Positions 1 through 8,097 of a stretch of 22,780 nt of DNA are shown here, in pieces. A program made the position numbers and the translations under genes. The number at the start of each line of letters is the position of its first letter. The stretch's first letter is position 1. The stretch is from JAJPHJ01 sp035622315. Its GTDB lineage: Bacteria; Vulcanimicrobiota; Vulcanimicrobiia; Eremiobacterales; Eremiobacteraceae. The DNA lies in contig DASPVP010000134.1 in assembly GCA_035622315.1 (NCBI GenBank), forward strand, positions 1-22,780. Reading direction: 5' to 3'. The notes beneath the pieces were generated by a model, which worked only from the letters and a program-made list of their open reading frames with translations, was not told the origin of the DNA and ran no database searches.

Positions 1-1
1 T

Positions 2-1297
2 GTGGTCGTCAAGCCAGGGAGCCTCTTGGTGAAACTGCCCGAGAACGGCACGCTATCGCGACCGCAGACCGCGACCATCGCGGCGCAGGTGGGAAGCAAC
101 ATCGTCGCGATCTACGCGCGCGAAAGCCAGCACGTGCGCGAAGGCGACCTGCTCATGAAACTGGACGACCGCTCGATCGGCGCCTCGGTCGCGTCGGACG
201 AGGCGTCGGTCGCCGAAGCGCGCGCGACCTTGTCCGGAGCACAGGCGCGCCTGCAGGCGGACATCGATGCGAAAAACGAGGGGCAGATCTCCGGTGGTCT
301 CGGCGGTGCCTCGATCGGCCTGTCCGGCGCCTCGCAGCTCGTGCAAGCCGAGCAGTCGCTTGCGGCGGCCCGCCTCGATTTGCAGACCGCGAAGGAGGCG
401 TACGACGCGGATGAAGCGCTGTATCGCATCAACGGTCTGGCACGCCAGCAGCTCGACAAGGACCGCGCGACCTACGACGAAGCGCTCGCCAACCTGACAG
501 CGGCCCAGCAGCAATACGATCTCTTGCGCCAGCAGCTGCGCGAGACCGGCGGCCAGCTGGGCACGCAGATCCAAGCGGATCGGATTTCGGTCGCAAGCGC
601 GCAGGCGCAGGTCGACTCCGCGCAGGCAGCGCTCACGCTGCACTCCGACAATCTCGCGGACACAGAGGTGCGAGCGCCGTTCGACGGCGTCATCCAGCAG
701 CTCGGCACGGAGACGGGCTCGACCGACCCGCTGGTCGAGGGCGACGCGGTGACGCCCGGGCAGATGCTCTTCACGATCGCAGGCGCCGGTCCGATGGTCG
801 TGAAGGCGCAAGTAGACGAAGAAGATGTCATCAACGTGAAGCTCGGCCAGCGCGCGCTGATCAGCGGCGAGGATTTCCCCGGACGCACCCTCACGGGCGT
901 GGTCACGAACATCGGCGCGGTGGTCGTGCAGGTCAATCAGGCCGGCAACAGCGCGAAGAACGTCGAGACGACGATCTCGCTCGACCGCGAGTATCCGTTC
1001 TTGCGCGCCGGCATGTCCTGCGACGTCGACCTCATCACGGGCGAAGCCAAGAACGCGCTCGTGGTGCCGCTCGCCGCGGTCGTCGATGACGGCAGCAAAC
1101 ACTACGTGTACGTGGTGCGGCGCAACAAGGCCGTCAAGGTGCAGGTCCAAAAGGGGCTTGCGAGCGATACCGACGTGGTCATCACGAGCGGCCTGCGCTC
1201 GGGCGACTCGATCGCCACCACGAACGTCAAAGAACTCAAAGACGGAGCGCCCGTCAAGGTCACGCCGGCCACCGCGGGCGCGTCGCCCACGCCGTGA
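2..1297 (+). CDS. HlyD/MacA-family periplasmic adaptor of an ABC efflux system (5' end missing)
   Basis: This is the membrane-fusion adaptor that would link the inner-membrane MacB-type transporter encoded next to it to the cell exterior or an outer-membrane channel. The visible 431 residues show the usual order: a first lipoyl half ending in VREGDLLMKLDD (about residues 40-55), a long Ala/Gln-rich coiled-coil hairpin (about 60-215), the second lipoyl half with the family motif EVRAPFDGVIQ (about 222-232), then beta-barrel and membrane-proximal domains. No signal peptide or N-terminal membrane anchor is visible. The frame is open to the window edge, so the true start probably lies upstream and the GTG at base 2 is likely internal. 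The stop overlaps the GTG start of the permease by 4 bases, which indicates translational coupling. The family is secure. The exported substrate cannot be told from sequence. Confidence 0.9.
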   Translation: MVVKPGSLLVKLPENGTLSRPQTATIAAQVGSNIVAIYARESQHVREGDLLMKLDDRSIGASVASDEASVAEARATLSGAQARLQADIDAKNEGQISGGLGGASIGLSGASQLVQAEQSLAAARLDLQTAKEAYDADEALYRINGLARQQLDKDRATYDEALANLTAAQQQYDLLRQQLRETGGQLGTQIQADRISVASAQAQVDSAQAALTLHSDNLADTEVRAPFDGVIQQLGTETGSTDPLVEGDAVTPGQMLFTIAGAGPMVVKAQVDEEDVINVKLGQRALISGEDFPGRTLTGVVTNIGAVVVQVNQAGNSAKNVETTISLDREYPFLRAGMSCDVDLITGEAKNALVVPLAAVVDDGSKHYVYVVRRNKAVKVQVQKGLASDTDVVITSGLRSGDSIATTNVKELKDGAPVKVTPATAGASPTP

Positions 1298-2496
1298 AGC
1301 TCTGGGAGTTCTTCGGCTCGGCGTTTGACACGCTCTGGGCCAACCGCGCGCGCTCGATCCTGACGATGATCGGCATCGTCATCGGCACGGCCGCGGTCAT
1401 CGCGATCTTCGCGCTCGGCCAAAGCGCATCGGCTTCCATACATATGAGTTTGGCGCAATTCGGCAACCAAGGGATCTTTTTCACCCCGACCCAAGGAGCG
1501 CGCACCCTGCAGACGGTGCAACTCGACTGGCGGGATTTCGCCGCGGTGCGCGACGGCTGTTCGCGCTGTCTTGCGGTCGCACCGGGTTACGACTCGTTCG
1601 TCAACATCCGCTCCGGCCACACGAACGACACCTTCGAGATCTCGTCGGACACGGATTACGTGCCGGACAAACTGCCCATGGCGGAGGGGCGGCGCTTCGA
1701 CGCAGCCGATATCGAAGGTGCGCGAGCCGTGGCCAATCTCGTGATGCCGGCCAAGCAGAAGCTTTTTGGGGACGCGCCGGGCGTGGGCAAGTACGTGCGC
1801 ATCGAAGACCGCCGCTTTTTGGTCGTCGGAGTGTATGCGCCGATCAGCGTCGGGTTGCTCGGCGGCCTCGGCGGCGGCAACGACTACACGATCAACATCC
1901 CGTACACCACCTACCACCATCTGCCGGGGTCGCAGATCGAGTATCTGCAGGTCTGGGGTCAGCCCGGAGTGCCGACGGCGGCGGTCATCGACGAGGTGCA
2001 AGGCATCCTCACCCACCTGCACGGGACGCACGCAGCGTTTGAGGCGCAAGATTTCACGCAGCAGGTGAACACGTTCCAGACCGTCATCGAGGCGATCGCC
2101 ATCGGCATCTCGGCGATCGGCTTCATCGCGCTCATCGTCGGCGGCATCGGCGTCATGAACATCATGCTCGTGTCCGTGGTCGAGCGCACGCGGGAGATCG
2201 GTATCCGCAAGGCCATCGGCGCCTCGCGGCGTGACATCGCTTGGCAGTTCTTGGCAGAAGCGGTCGCGATAACCCTTATCGGCGGCGCTGTGGGCACCAT
2301 CATCGGCGTGGCCGCAGCTCTGCTCACGAATGCGCTTGTCATCAACAAGCTCTCGAACGGGCCCGTGCCGATCGATTGGGTCTCGATCCTTTTGACCTCG
2401 GTGAGCTTCTCCGTCCTCGTGGGGATCTTTTTCGGCACGTATCCGGCCACGCGGGCCGCCTCGCTATCCCCCATCGAATGCCTGCGCCATGAATGA
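1294..2496 (+). CDS. MacB/FtsX-type ABC transporter permease (first copy)
   Basis: A 400-residue inner-membrane permease of the MacB/FtsX type. It has one N-terminal membrane segment (about residues 20-42), a large extracytoplasmic domain (about 43-265) and three C-terminal membrane segments. The family signature GGIGVMNIMLVSVVERTREI, continuing into GIRKAIGAS, lies around residues 284-311. MacB permeases work as dimers with a mechanotransmission cycle that drives an adaptor such as the upstream MacA-like protein. Unlike E. coli MacB, the ATPase is not fused to this protein but encoded separately two genes downstream. The GTG start overlaps the adaptor stop (GTGA), and the gene end overlaps the next permease by 8 bases. 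Two different permeases in one operon suggest a heterodimer; this is inferred from context. Confidence 0.92.
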   Translation: MKLWEFFGSAFDTLWANRARSILTMIGIVIGTAAVIAIFALGQSASASIHMSLAQFGNQGIFFTPTQGARTLQTVQLDWRDFAAVRDGCSRCLAVAPGYDSFVNIRSGHTNDTFEISSDTDYVPDKLPMAEGRRFDAADIEGARAVANLVMPAKQKLFGDAPGVGKYVRIEDRRFLVVGVYAPISVGLLGGLGGGNDYTINIPYTTYHHLPGSQIEYLQVWGQPGVPTAAVIDEVQGILTHLHGTHAAFEAQDFTQQVNTFQTVIEAIAIGISAIGFIALIVGGIGVMNIMLVSVVERTREIGIRKAIGASRRDIAWQFLAEAVAITLIGGAVGTIIGVAAALLTNALVINKLSNGPVPIDWVSILLTSVSFSVLVGIFFGTYPATRAASLSPIECLRHE

Positions 2497-3700
2497 GCTG
2501 CTCGAGTTCTTCGCACAGGCATTGGACACGCTCTGGCACAACCCGCTGCGCTCGCTTTTGACCATGCTGGGCCTCATCATCGGCGTCGGCGCGGTGATCG
2601 CGATCCTTGCGGTGGGAGACGCGACGACGAAATCCGTGCTCAACATCCTCTCGCCCTACTCGCTTGCATCTGCCTTCATCTTTCCGAAAGATCAGCAACC
2701 CGATCCGCAAAGCGCGGCGATCCGTTACGACGACGCGGCACGCGTCCGCGAGATGGTGCCCCTGGCCAAAGAGGTGCTCCCCATCGTCTCGATTGGGGTG
2801 GAGACGCGCGTCAACCACGAGGACAAGACCGTTCGGGTCGTGACCGCGGGCGTCGGCCAGGGAGTCGACACGACGCCGCTCGCCGAGGGACGGCTGTTCG
2901 ACCAGCATGACCTCGACGCGCATCGCAAGGTGGCGATCCTCTCCGACCGGGCGCGCAGCGAGCTTTTGCCCAACGTGACCGGTTCCGCGCTGGGCCAGCA
3001 TTTGCGCCTCGCCGGCAGCGATTTCGAAGTCGTGGGCGTGCAGGCGCCGCCCATCCCAGGACTCCTCGGCGGCAGCGCGTCAGGTTTCTCGACCGTCATC
3101 GTGCCGTACACCCTGATCCCCGAACTCGGCTACACCTACATCTTTGGGTTGACGGTAGTCGCGCCCGATAGTGCGAGCCTTCCGCAAGTGAGCGATGCGG
3201 CGATCGCGTCGTTGAAGCGACTTCACGGTCAGCGCGCGCAGTACGACGAGCGCGACATCAAGCAGCTCAGCGACGCGATCATCCGGATCTTCGGCGTGCT
3301 CACGGCGGTCATTGGCGTCGTCGCCGCCATCTCGCTCGTCGTGGGTGGCGTCGGGATTATGAATATCATGCTCGTGTCGGTAACCGAGCGCACGCGCGAG
3401 ATCGGCATCCGCAAGGCGATCGGCGCCACCCGTGGCAACATCGTGCTGCAGTTCTTCATCGAAGCGCTCGTGCTGTGTTTGGTGGGCGGGCTGATCGGTC
3501 TCTTGGTCGGCGTCGCCTTGGCCGAGCTCGTCATCCACACGTGGATCAAGCTGCTCACGCCCGCGCTCGTCTCATTCGCCTGGGCACCGATCGTGGCAGT
3601 CGCCATTGCCTTTTCCGCAGGCGTCGGCGTTCTCTTCGGTACGTATCCGGCCGTGCGCGCGTCGCAGCTCGACCCGATCGAGGCGTTGCGCTATGAGTAA
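2489..3700 (+). CDS. MacB/FtsX-type ABC transporter permease (second copy)
   Basis: A 403-residue paralogue of the preceding permease with the same architecture: N-terminal membrane segment (LTMLGLIIGVGAVIAILAVG), extracytoplasmic domain, and three C-terminal membrane segments containing GGVGIMNIMLVSVTERTREI followed by GIRKAIGAT. The start ATG lies inside the end of the first permease gene, and the stop TAA overlaps the ATG of the ATPase gene, so the three ABC genes form one coupled unit. The extracytoplasmic halves of the two permeases have clearly diverged, while the membrane and coupling-helix parts remain similar. This is what an old duplication leading to a heterodimeric pore would look like. 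That interpretation is an inference. Confidence 0.92.
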   Translation: MNELLEFFAQALDTLWHNPLRSLLTMLGLIIGVGAVIAILAVGDATTKSVLNILSPYSLASAFIFPKDQQPDPQSAAIRYDDAARVREMVPLAKEVLPIVSIGVETRVNHEDKTVRVVTAGVGQGVDTTPLAEGRLFDQHDLDAHRKVAILSDRARSELLPNVTGSALGQHLRLAGSDFEVVGVQAPPIPGLLGGSASGFSTVIVPYTLIPELGYTYIFGLTVVAPDSASLPQVSDAAIASLKRLHGQRAQYDERDIKQLSDAIIRIFGVLTAVIGVVAAISLVVGGVGIMNIMLVSVTERTREIGIRKAIGATRGNIVLQFFIEALVLCLVGGLIGLLVGVALAELVIHTWIKLLTPALVSFAWAPIVAVAIAFSAGVGVLFGTYPAVRASQLDPIEALRYE

Positions 3701-4373
3701 TCCCGTGGTCGAGATGCGTGATGTCGCCAAGATCTATAAAGTTGGCGATATCGAAGTGCCGGCGCTGCGCGGCGTGACCTTCTCGGTGGAGCCCGGCGAA
3801 TACGTCGCGGTTATGGGGCCGTCTGGATCGGGCAAGTCCACCTTGATGAACCTCATCGGCTGCTTGGACAAGCCCACGCATGGCACGTATCGACTGGATG
3901 GCGTCGATGTCGCGGAGCAGTCCGATCAACAACTCGCCGCGATCCGGCTGCGCAAGCTCGGCTTCGTCTTCCAGGGATTCAATCTGCTCGCGCGGACGAC
4001 GGCGGTGCGCAACGTCGCGTTGCCGTTGTTCTACGTGGGCGACAAGCAGCGCGAGTCCAAAGCGCTCGGGGTGCTCGAGAAAGTAGGCCTGGGGGACCGC
4101 GCGCAACATCGGCCGAGCGAGCTCTCCGGCGGACAGCAGCAGCGCGTGGCCATCGCGCGGGCGCTCATCAACCAGCCGGCGATCGTCCTCGCCGACGAAC
4201 CGACCGGCAACCTCGACTCGGTGACGGCCGAGGGCATCATGGCCCTCTTCGAGCAGCTCAACCGCGAGGGGCGTACGATCATCGTGGTCACGCACGACGT
4301 CGGTGTGGCAAATCATGCCCGGCGCATCATCCGGCTGCACGACGGGCTGATCGTCGACGATAAGAGGCTTTGA
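3693..4373 (+). CDS. ABC transporter ATP-binding protein (MacB/LolD type)
   Basis: A 226-residue nucleotide-binding subunit that powers the two adjacent permeases. All catalytic elements are present: Walker A GPSGSGKST (residues 42-50), Q-loop Gln94, signature LSGGQ (144-148), Walker B ending LADEP (Asp168, Glu169), D-loop TGNLD and the switch His201 in VVTHD. I chose ATG 3693 because it gives the standard N-terminus (MSNPVVEMRDVAKIYKVG) and overlaps the permease stop. The frame is open further upstream to 3606, but that part is an out-of-frame reading of the permease. The length is typical of stand-alone MacB/LolD-type ATPases. The next gene begins 3 bases after the stop, so the operon continues. 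Confidence 0.96.
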   Translation: MSNPVVEMRDVAKIYKVGDIEVPALRGVTFSVEPGEYVAVMGPSGSGKSTLMNLIGCLDKPTHGTYRLDGVDVAEQSDQQLAAIRLRKLGFVFQGFNLLARTTAVRNVALPLFYVGDKQRESKALGVLEKVGLGDRAQHRPSELSGGQQQRVAIARALINQPAIVLADEPTGNLDSVTAEGIMALFEQLNREGRTIIVVTHDVGVANHARRIIRLHDGLIVDDKRL

Positions 4374-4376
4374 AGC

Positions 4377-4997
4377 GTGCATCTCAGCACGCTCGTCGCA
4401 TTCGTCTTGCTGGAGTTCGCGCTGTGCCTGATCCCGGGGCCGGCGGTCTTGTCCGTCGTGGGCGCGGCGCTCGGGCGCGGAGCACGAGCGGGTTTCGCGA
4501 CGGCGTTCGGTATCCTCACCGGCAACCTGATCTACTTCATCGTCTCGGCGCTCGGGCTCGCCTCGATCCTCGTGGCCTCCCACACGGCTTTCACGATTGT
4601 GAAGTGGTGCGGCGCAGCGTACCTCGCCTATCTTGGTGTGCGCGCCCTGCTGGCTCGCCCTGTCGATTTTTCGAGCGAGCTGAGCGCCGCAGAGGGCGTG
4701 GGCCGGCGTGGTTGGCTCAACGGCACGGTGGTACAGCTCTCCAACCCCAAGGCACTCGTGTTCTTCACAGCGATTCTGCCGCAATTCGTCGACCCAAAAG
4801 CTGATGTTGCCGTTCAGCTCGCGATCTTGGGCGCAGCATCGCTGGCCGTGGAGCTCGTCGTGCTTTCGTTCTATATCGCGTGCGCCGACGGAATACGCAA
4901 GCGCGGAATCAACGCGCGCTCGCAGGTCTGGGCCGAGCGCATCGGCGGAGCGTTCCTATTGGCCGTCGCGGCGGTCGTGGCGCGCGAAGCGGTGTGA
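4377..4997 (+). CDS. LysE/RhtB-family amino-acid exporter
   Basis: A 206-residue polytopic membrane protein of the LysE/RhtB translocator family, which exports amino acids and related small molecules. The family's N-terminal signature is clear: FVLLEFALCLIPGPAVLSVV followed by a Gly-rich stretch (ALGRGARAGF), about six hydrophobic segments, and the conserved central motif around WLNGTVVQLSNPKALVFF. It starts at GTG 4377, three bases after the ATPase stop. Its end overlaps the next gene by GTGA. Co-transcription with a MacAB-like exporter and a secreted protease is unusual, because LysE proteins are normally solitary or beside their LysR-type regulator. The substrate cannot be assigned. Confidence 0.9.
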   Translation: MHLSTLVAFVLLEFALCLIPGPAVLSVVGAALGRGARAGFATAFGILTGNLIYFIVSALGLASILVASHTAFTIVKWCGAAYLAYLGVRALLARPVDFSSELSAAEGVGRRGWLNGTVVQLSNPKALVFFTAILPQFVDPKADVAVQLAILGAASLAVELVVLSFYIACADGIRKRGINARSQVWAERIGGAFLLAVAAVVAREAV

Positions 4998-5578
4998 AGA
5001 AGAAGGCTTGTCCCACGACACTGATGCTCGCCATCGCGGTGATGGAGCTTGGGCTCAGCTGGCCGAGATCCGCGTGGGCCGCCTCACGCGAGATCACATA
5101 CAGCGTTGCTTTCCGTGGATCGATCGTGGCCGATCGCCCCACGTTCGCGCACACGGTGGCCAAAGTCTATGCCGACCCACGCGGCTGGTCCCTCCACGAC
5201 CAGCTCGTGTTCCGAGAGGTGCAGACGGGCGGTGACTTCACCATTTGGCTCGCGACCCCTGATGAGATGAAGTCCTTTAGCAGTGCGTGCAGCACCGTGT
5301 GGAGTTGCCGCAGCGGGCGCAACGTGGTGATCAACGAGGCGCGCTGGGTCTACGGTTCGCCCTTCTGGTACGGCAAGCTCGATGACTACCGCGCGATGAT
5401 CATCAATCACGAGACGGGGCATTGGCTCGGATTAGATCACGAGGCGTGTGCTGGTGCAGGACTGCCCGCGCCCGTGATGATGCAGCAATCCGAAGGGCCG
5501 GCGCCTTGCGCGAACAACTCCTGGCCGCTCGCGAACGAGCGCGCCGCCGTCGCGAAATCGCTCGGCCTCACCCCATAG
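4994..5578 (+). CDS. Secreted DUF3152 metzincin-like metallopeptidase
   Basis: A 194-residue protein with an N-terminal signal peptide (hydrophobic MLAIAVMELGL, likely cleavage near SAWAA, residues 25-30). It carries the full zinc-metzincin motif HETGHWLGLDH: ligands His139, His143 and His149, general base Glu140 and turn Gly146. A Met-containing turn follows (PVMMQQ, about 159-165), and cysteine pairs (Cys99/Cys105, Cys152/Cys172) are available for disulfides. This matches the DUF3152 family, common in Actinobacteria and usually annotated as hypothetical. GTG 4994 was chosen because it overlaps the LysE stop and starts right at the signal peptide; the longer open frame from 4880 is a shadow of the LysE gene. 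It is the last gene of the six-gene run, followed by a hairpin. The substrate is unknown. Confidence 0.88.
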   Translation: MKKKACPTTLMLAIAVMELGLSWPRSAWAASREITYSVAFRGSIVADRPTFAHTVAKVYADPRGWSLHDQLVFREVQTGGDFTIWLATPDEMKSFSSACSTVWSCRSGRNVVINEARWVYGSPFWYGKLDDYRAMIINHETGHWLGLDHEACAGAGLPAPVMMQQSEGPAPCANNSWPLANERAAVAKSLGLTP

Positions 5579-5592
5579 CCCAGCCCTTGTAG

Positions 5593-5613
5593 GGGGCGAT
5601 TGCAAATCGCCCC
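5593..5613. terminator. Perfect 9-bp hairpin between convergent genes, likely bidirectional terminator
   Basis: GGGGCGATT and AATCGCCCC flank the loop GCA, giving a perfect 9-bp stem with a 3-base loop. It sits in the 42-bp gap between the stop of the metallopeptidase gene (+) and the stop of the MFS gene (-), where a shared terminator is expected. There is no clear T-run on either side, so Rho-independent action is not certain. The flanking GTAG and the symmetric sequence resemble dispersed REP-like repeats of other genomes. Confidence 0.6.
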
Positions 5614-5620
5614 AACCTCA

Positions 5621-6808
5621 TCACGTTGGAGCGGCAAGATTGCGATCCGTGGCGACAGCGATCGTCGTGAGCGCGATCGCGCCGAGCGCCACCGCAGCTG
5701 CCAGAAACGCTAGGTACAGCCCCACGTAATCGGCGACAAATCCGACGAGCAAGACCGGCAAGCTAAACCCGGTATAGCCCGCCACCAACAGCGACGAGGT
5801 GACTTCGGCGCGGTGTTCGGGCGGTGAGATCGCGCCCACGATGCGCAGAGCGATGGCATACGAGATCCCGTTGCCCGCACCGGCGAGAAACGCGCCGACG
5901 AAAATGAGTGCCTGGAGATGCCAGGGTTTCGAAAGCAGCAAGCACCACATCCCCGCGCCGAGCACGAGCATCGCCGTCACGATGCCCGTGCGGTTCGTGA
6001 AGCGATCGGTCGTCAGCGACGCCACGATTGCTCCGGTCTGGACGAGCGACACCACGCCAGCGCCGATCATCAAGTTGTCGAGATGCAGCGCGTTGTCGAG
6101 AAAGGTCGGAACGAGCGACAGGAACACGCCGAGCGTCCCCCAGCTGATGAACGCTTGCCCGGCCGCGATGTAGAACGGACGCCGGATGCTCTTCGGCACG
6201 TGCAACACCGAACTATGATTCGAGTCGTACACGTGCGGGCACGACGGGACCGAGGCGATCGCAAACGCGAGGACGATCAAAAGCGCGATGTGCACGAAGT
6301 ACGGCAGCGACGCCCCGTAGGGCGTGTACTGCCCCAGTGCGCCCGCGAGCAGCGCGCCGAAGGCTGCACCCGCGGAAGTGGCGATGACCGCGACTTGCCC
6401 TGCGTGCTTGCGCATCGCTTCAGGCATCCACTCGGTGATGGCCGCGATCGAAGCGCCGAGCCCCACCCCTACGGCGAACCCCTGCAAGATGCGCCCGATG
6501 ATCAACCAGACGAACTCGTTCGCAAACGCGAAGACCAACGAGCCCAAAGCAAGCAGGGCGATGCCGGTGAGCATCGTGCGACGGCGCCCGATGTGGTCCG
6601 AGATGCCCCCGAGGAAGATAAGCGACGGGATCAACGAGGCGGCGTAGATCGCGAAAACAAGGCCGATTTGAGCCGGAGTGAGCCCGAACGCCTTTCGATA
6701 GAGCTCGTAGAGCGGGCTTGGGATGAGCACGCCTGCGAGCAGTAAGAAGACGGACGCCGCCGCAATTGGGTAGCGTCCTTCGGCCGGATTCTGCAGCGTC
6801 TGGCCCAT
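5621..6808 (-). CDS. MFS transporter
   Basis: A 395-residue major facilitator superfamily protein with about 12 hydrophobic segments. The loop 2-3 signature is clear as GGISDHIGRRRTML (residues 67-80, Asp71 and the Arg cluster), and a GRILQGFAVGVGLGAS stretch lies in TM4. This looks like a drug/metabolite proton antiporter subgroup, but the substrate cannot be named. Transcription is toward the efflux operon; the 3' ends converge on a shared hairpin at 5593-5613. The start at ATG 6808 gives a normal N-terminus, yet no clear Shine-Dalgarno sequence precedes it. The gap to the divergent small secreted-protein gene (128 bp) must hold promoters for both. Confidence 0.9.
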   Translation of the reverse strand: MGQTLQNPAEGRYPIAAASVFLLLAGVLIPSPLYELYRKAFGLTPAQIGLVFAIYAASLIPSLIFLGGISDHIGRRRTMLTGIALLALGSLVFAFANEFVWLIIGRILQGFAVGVGLGASIAAITEWMPEAMRKHAGQVAVIATSAGAAFGALLAGALGQYTPYGASLPYFVHIALLIVLAFAIASVPSCPHVYDSNHSSVLHVPKSIRRPFYIAAGQAFISWGTLGVFLSLVPTFLDNALHLDNLMIGAGVVSLVQTGAIVASLTTDRFTNRTGIVTAMLVLGAGMWCLLLSKPWHLQALIFVGAFLAGAGNGISYAIALRIVGAISPPEHRAEVTSSLLVAGYTGFSLPVLLVGFVADYVGLYLAFLAAAVALGAIALTTIAVATDRNLAAPT

Positions 6809-6847
6809 GGGAGCTTACGGGTTTGGTGCCACGGCATCCGTATTTCC

Positions 6848-6877
6848 TTGTTGAAAGGGCGTAACAAAGGGTATACG
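6848..6877 (+). promoter_or_regulatory. Candidate sigma-70-type promoter of the small secreted protein gene
   Basis: TTGTTG at 6848-6853 and TATACG at 6872-6877 are separated by 18 bases, about 60 bases upstream of the ATG at 6937. An alternative -35 (TTGAAA, 6852-6857) would leave only 15 bases. The GTATAC core is palindromic, so the same bases could also contribute to the divergent MFS promoter. Confidence 0.45.
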
Positions 6878-6936
6878 CTAACCGTTACTCATCCGGGCAG
6901 TCGCCCATTGAGAACCCTCAGGTTGAAAGGGACCCA

Positions 6937-7278
6937 ATGAAACGGATCATCACAGCCATCATCGCCATGATCATCGCAGCCGGGATCGTCGCTCCCACCG
7001 CGGCGCTCGCAGATTCGACGTTCTATGGCATCACGACACACGTATCGGTCAACAGCATCAAAGTCCAAGACCCCCACACGAAGCAGACCCTCAGCTTCGA
7101 GATCCTGCCTAAGTTCGACCAGATCTTCTCGGCCAACGGCAAGACCACGTACCAAATGAAGGACGTGAAGGCTGGTCAGTACGTCGGCGTGATCTATGAT
7201 CAGAAGGCGCTCGGCGTCCGTCACGCGGACAAGATCTACCTTCTGACCAACGCCAACGAACGAATCGCAACCCAGTAA
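6937..7278 (+). CDS. Small secreted protein of unknown function
   Basis: A 113-residue protein with a textbook signal peptide (MKRII, hydrophobic stretch, cleavage after ALA-D near residue 26) and a mature part of about 87 residues rich in alternating beta-strand pattern (VSVNSIKVQDP, TLSFEILPKFDQIFSANGKTT). The pattern suggests a small beta-barrel; the phrase KDVKAGQYVGVIYD resembles the DUF5666/OB-like secreted proteins, but I cannot assign a family with confidence. A good Shine-Dalgarno (GAAAGGGA, 6925-6932) precedes the ATG. The gene appears monocistronic, with a candidate promoter upstream and a hairpin downstream at 7291-7325. Confidence 0.82.
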   Translation: MKRIITAIIAMIIAAGIVAPTAALADSTFYGITTHVSVNSIKVQDPHTKQTLSFEILPKFDQIFSANGKTTYQMKDVKAGQYVGVIYDQKALGVRHADKIYLLTNANERIATQ

Positions 7279-7290
7279 TCTCGACCGAGG

Positions 7291-7325
7291 GCAAGCGGAC
7301 CGCACCCCGACCCGCGGCCGCTTGC
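7291..7325 (+). terminator. GC-rich hairpin after the small secreted protein gene
   Basis: GCAAGCGG (7291-7298) pairs with CCGCTTGC (7318-7325). After a single bulged A, CCGC (7300-7303) pairs with GCGG (7314-7317), leaving a 10-base loop. It lies 13 bases after the stop of the secreted-protein gene and 56 bases before the DUF969 start. No T-run follows, so it could be a terminator needing help or an RNA-stability element. Confidence 0.45.
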
Positions 7326-7380
7326 AGCTCCATTAGCCCCTAGGCGCCCCTTCAAGGCCGGCGTCTTCGACTACGCGAAG

Positions 7381-8097
7381 ATGGCCTGCGTCGCCATGCT
7401 TCCATTGCTCGGCGTGCTGGTCGTTGTCGCCGGTTTTGCGCTGCGGCTCAACCCGCTCATCGTCGTCACCATCGCGGGCATTGTCTCCGCGCTGCTCGCC
7501 GGGATTTCGCCCCTTCACATCCTGGACGCGTTCGGCGCGGGCTTTGCGAGCAGCCGCTCGATCTCGCTCGCATTCATCGTCTTGCCGGTCGTCGGTCTTG
7601 CCGAACGTTACGGTTTGCAACAACGCGCGCGACTGCTTATCGAAAAAGCGGCCAAGTTGACCGCCGGGCGATTGCTGCTCGTCTACCTTTTCGTCCGGCA
7701 GGTCGCGGCGGCGCTGGGACTGACCAGCATCGGCGGCGTCGCGCAGATGGTGCGGCCAGTGATCTACCCGATGGCCGAGGGTGCGGCGATGCGGCTCGCG
7801 GGCGCAGACGAACTTCCCGACTCCATCACGGATACGATCAAGGCGAACGCTGCTGCCGCGGATACCGTGGGCGCGTTTTTCGGTGAAGACGTCTTCGTCG
7901 CCATCGGCTCGGTGCTGCTGATCACGTCCTATGTCGATGCCAACTATCACCTGCGCCTCGACGCACTACAGATCGCGCTTTGGGCAATCCCGACAGCGAT
8001 CGCCGCCTTCGTTATTCACGGTTTCCGCCTCATCCGGCTAGACGCGCGACTGGCGCGCTCGCTGGCCCAGCCGAGTCCACGCGCGGGCAACTCATGA
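7381..8097 (+). CDS. DUF969 family membrane protein (putative 5-oxoproline transporter subunit)
   Basis: A 238-residue polytopic membrane protein that reads as DUF969: N-terminal LLGVLVVVAGFALRLNPLIV, then the conserved FIVLPVVGLAERYGLQQRA and the GGVAQMVRPVIYPMAEGAA segment. In other bacteria DUF969 and DUF979 proteins form a pair named as the two subunits of a 5-oxoproline (pyroglutamate) transporter because they sit beside oxoprolinase genes. No oxoprolinase gene is near here, so the substrate stays open. ATG 7381 is the only start codon in the open frame after the preceding stop, but its Shine-Dalgarno is weak; ATG 7396 is an alternative. The stop overlaps the DUF979 start (ATGA). Confidence 0.85.
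   Translation: MACVAMLPLLGVLVVVAGFALRLNPLIVVTIAGIVSALLAGISPLHILDAFGAGFASSRSISLAFIVLPVVGLAERYGLQQRARLLIEKAAKLTAGRLLLVYLFVRQVAAALGLTSIGGVAQMVRPVIYPMAEGAAMRLAGADELPDSITDTIKANAAAADTVGAFFGEDVFVAIGSVLLITSYVDANYHLRLDALQIALWAIPTAIAAFVIHGFRLIRLDARLARSLAQPSPRAGNS

Noticed and set aside
53..1150. Long open frame (365 codons) on the minus strand opposite the HlyD-type adaptor
   Set aside because: Arg/His/Asp-rich low-complexity translation typical of antisense frames in GC-rich DNA; the plus-strand adaptor has clear domains.
3555..4784. Minus-strand open frame of 409 codons opposite the ATPase and LysE genes
   Set aside because: Antisense shadow; both plus-strand proteins carry full family motifs.
5918..6745. 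Plus-strand open frame of 275 codons opposite the MFS gene
   Set aside because: Charged, repetitive translation with no domain; the minus-strand MFS protein is unmistakable.
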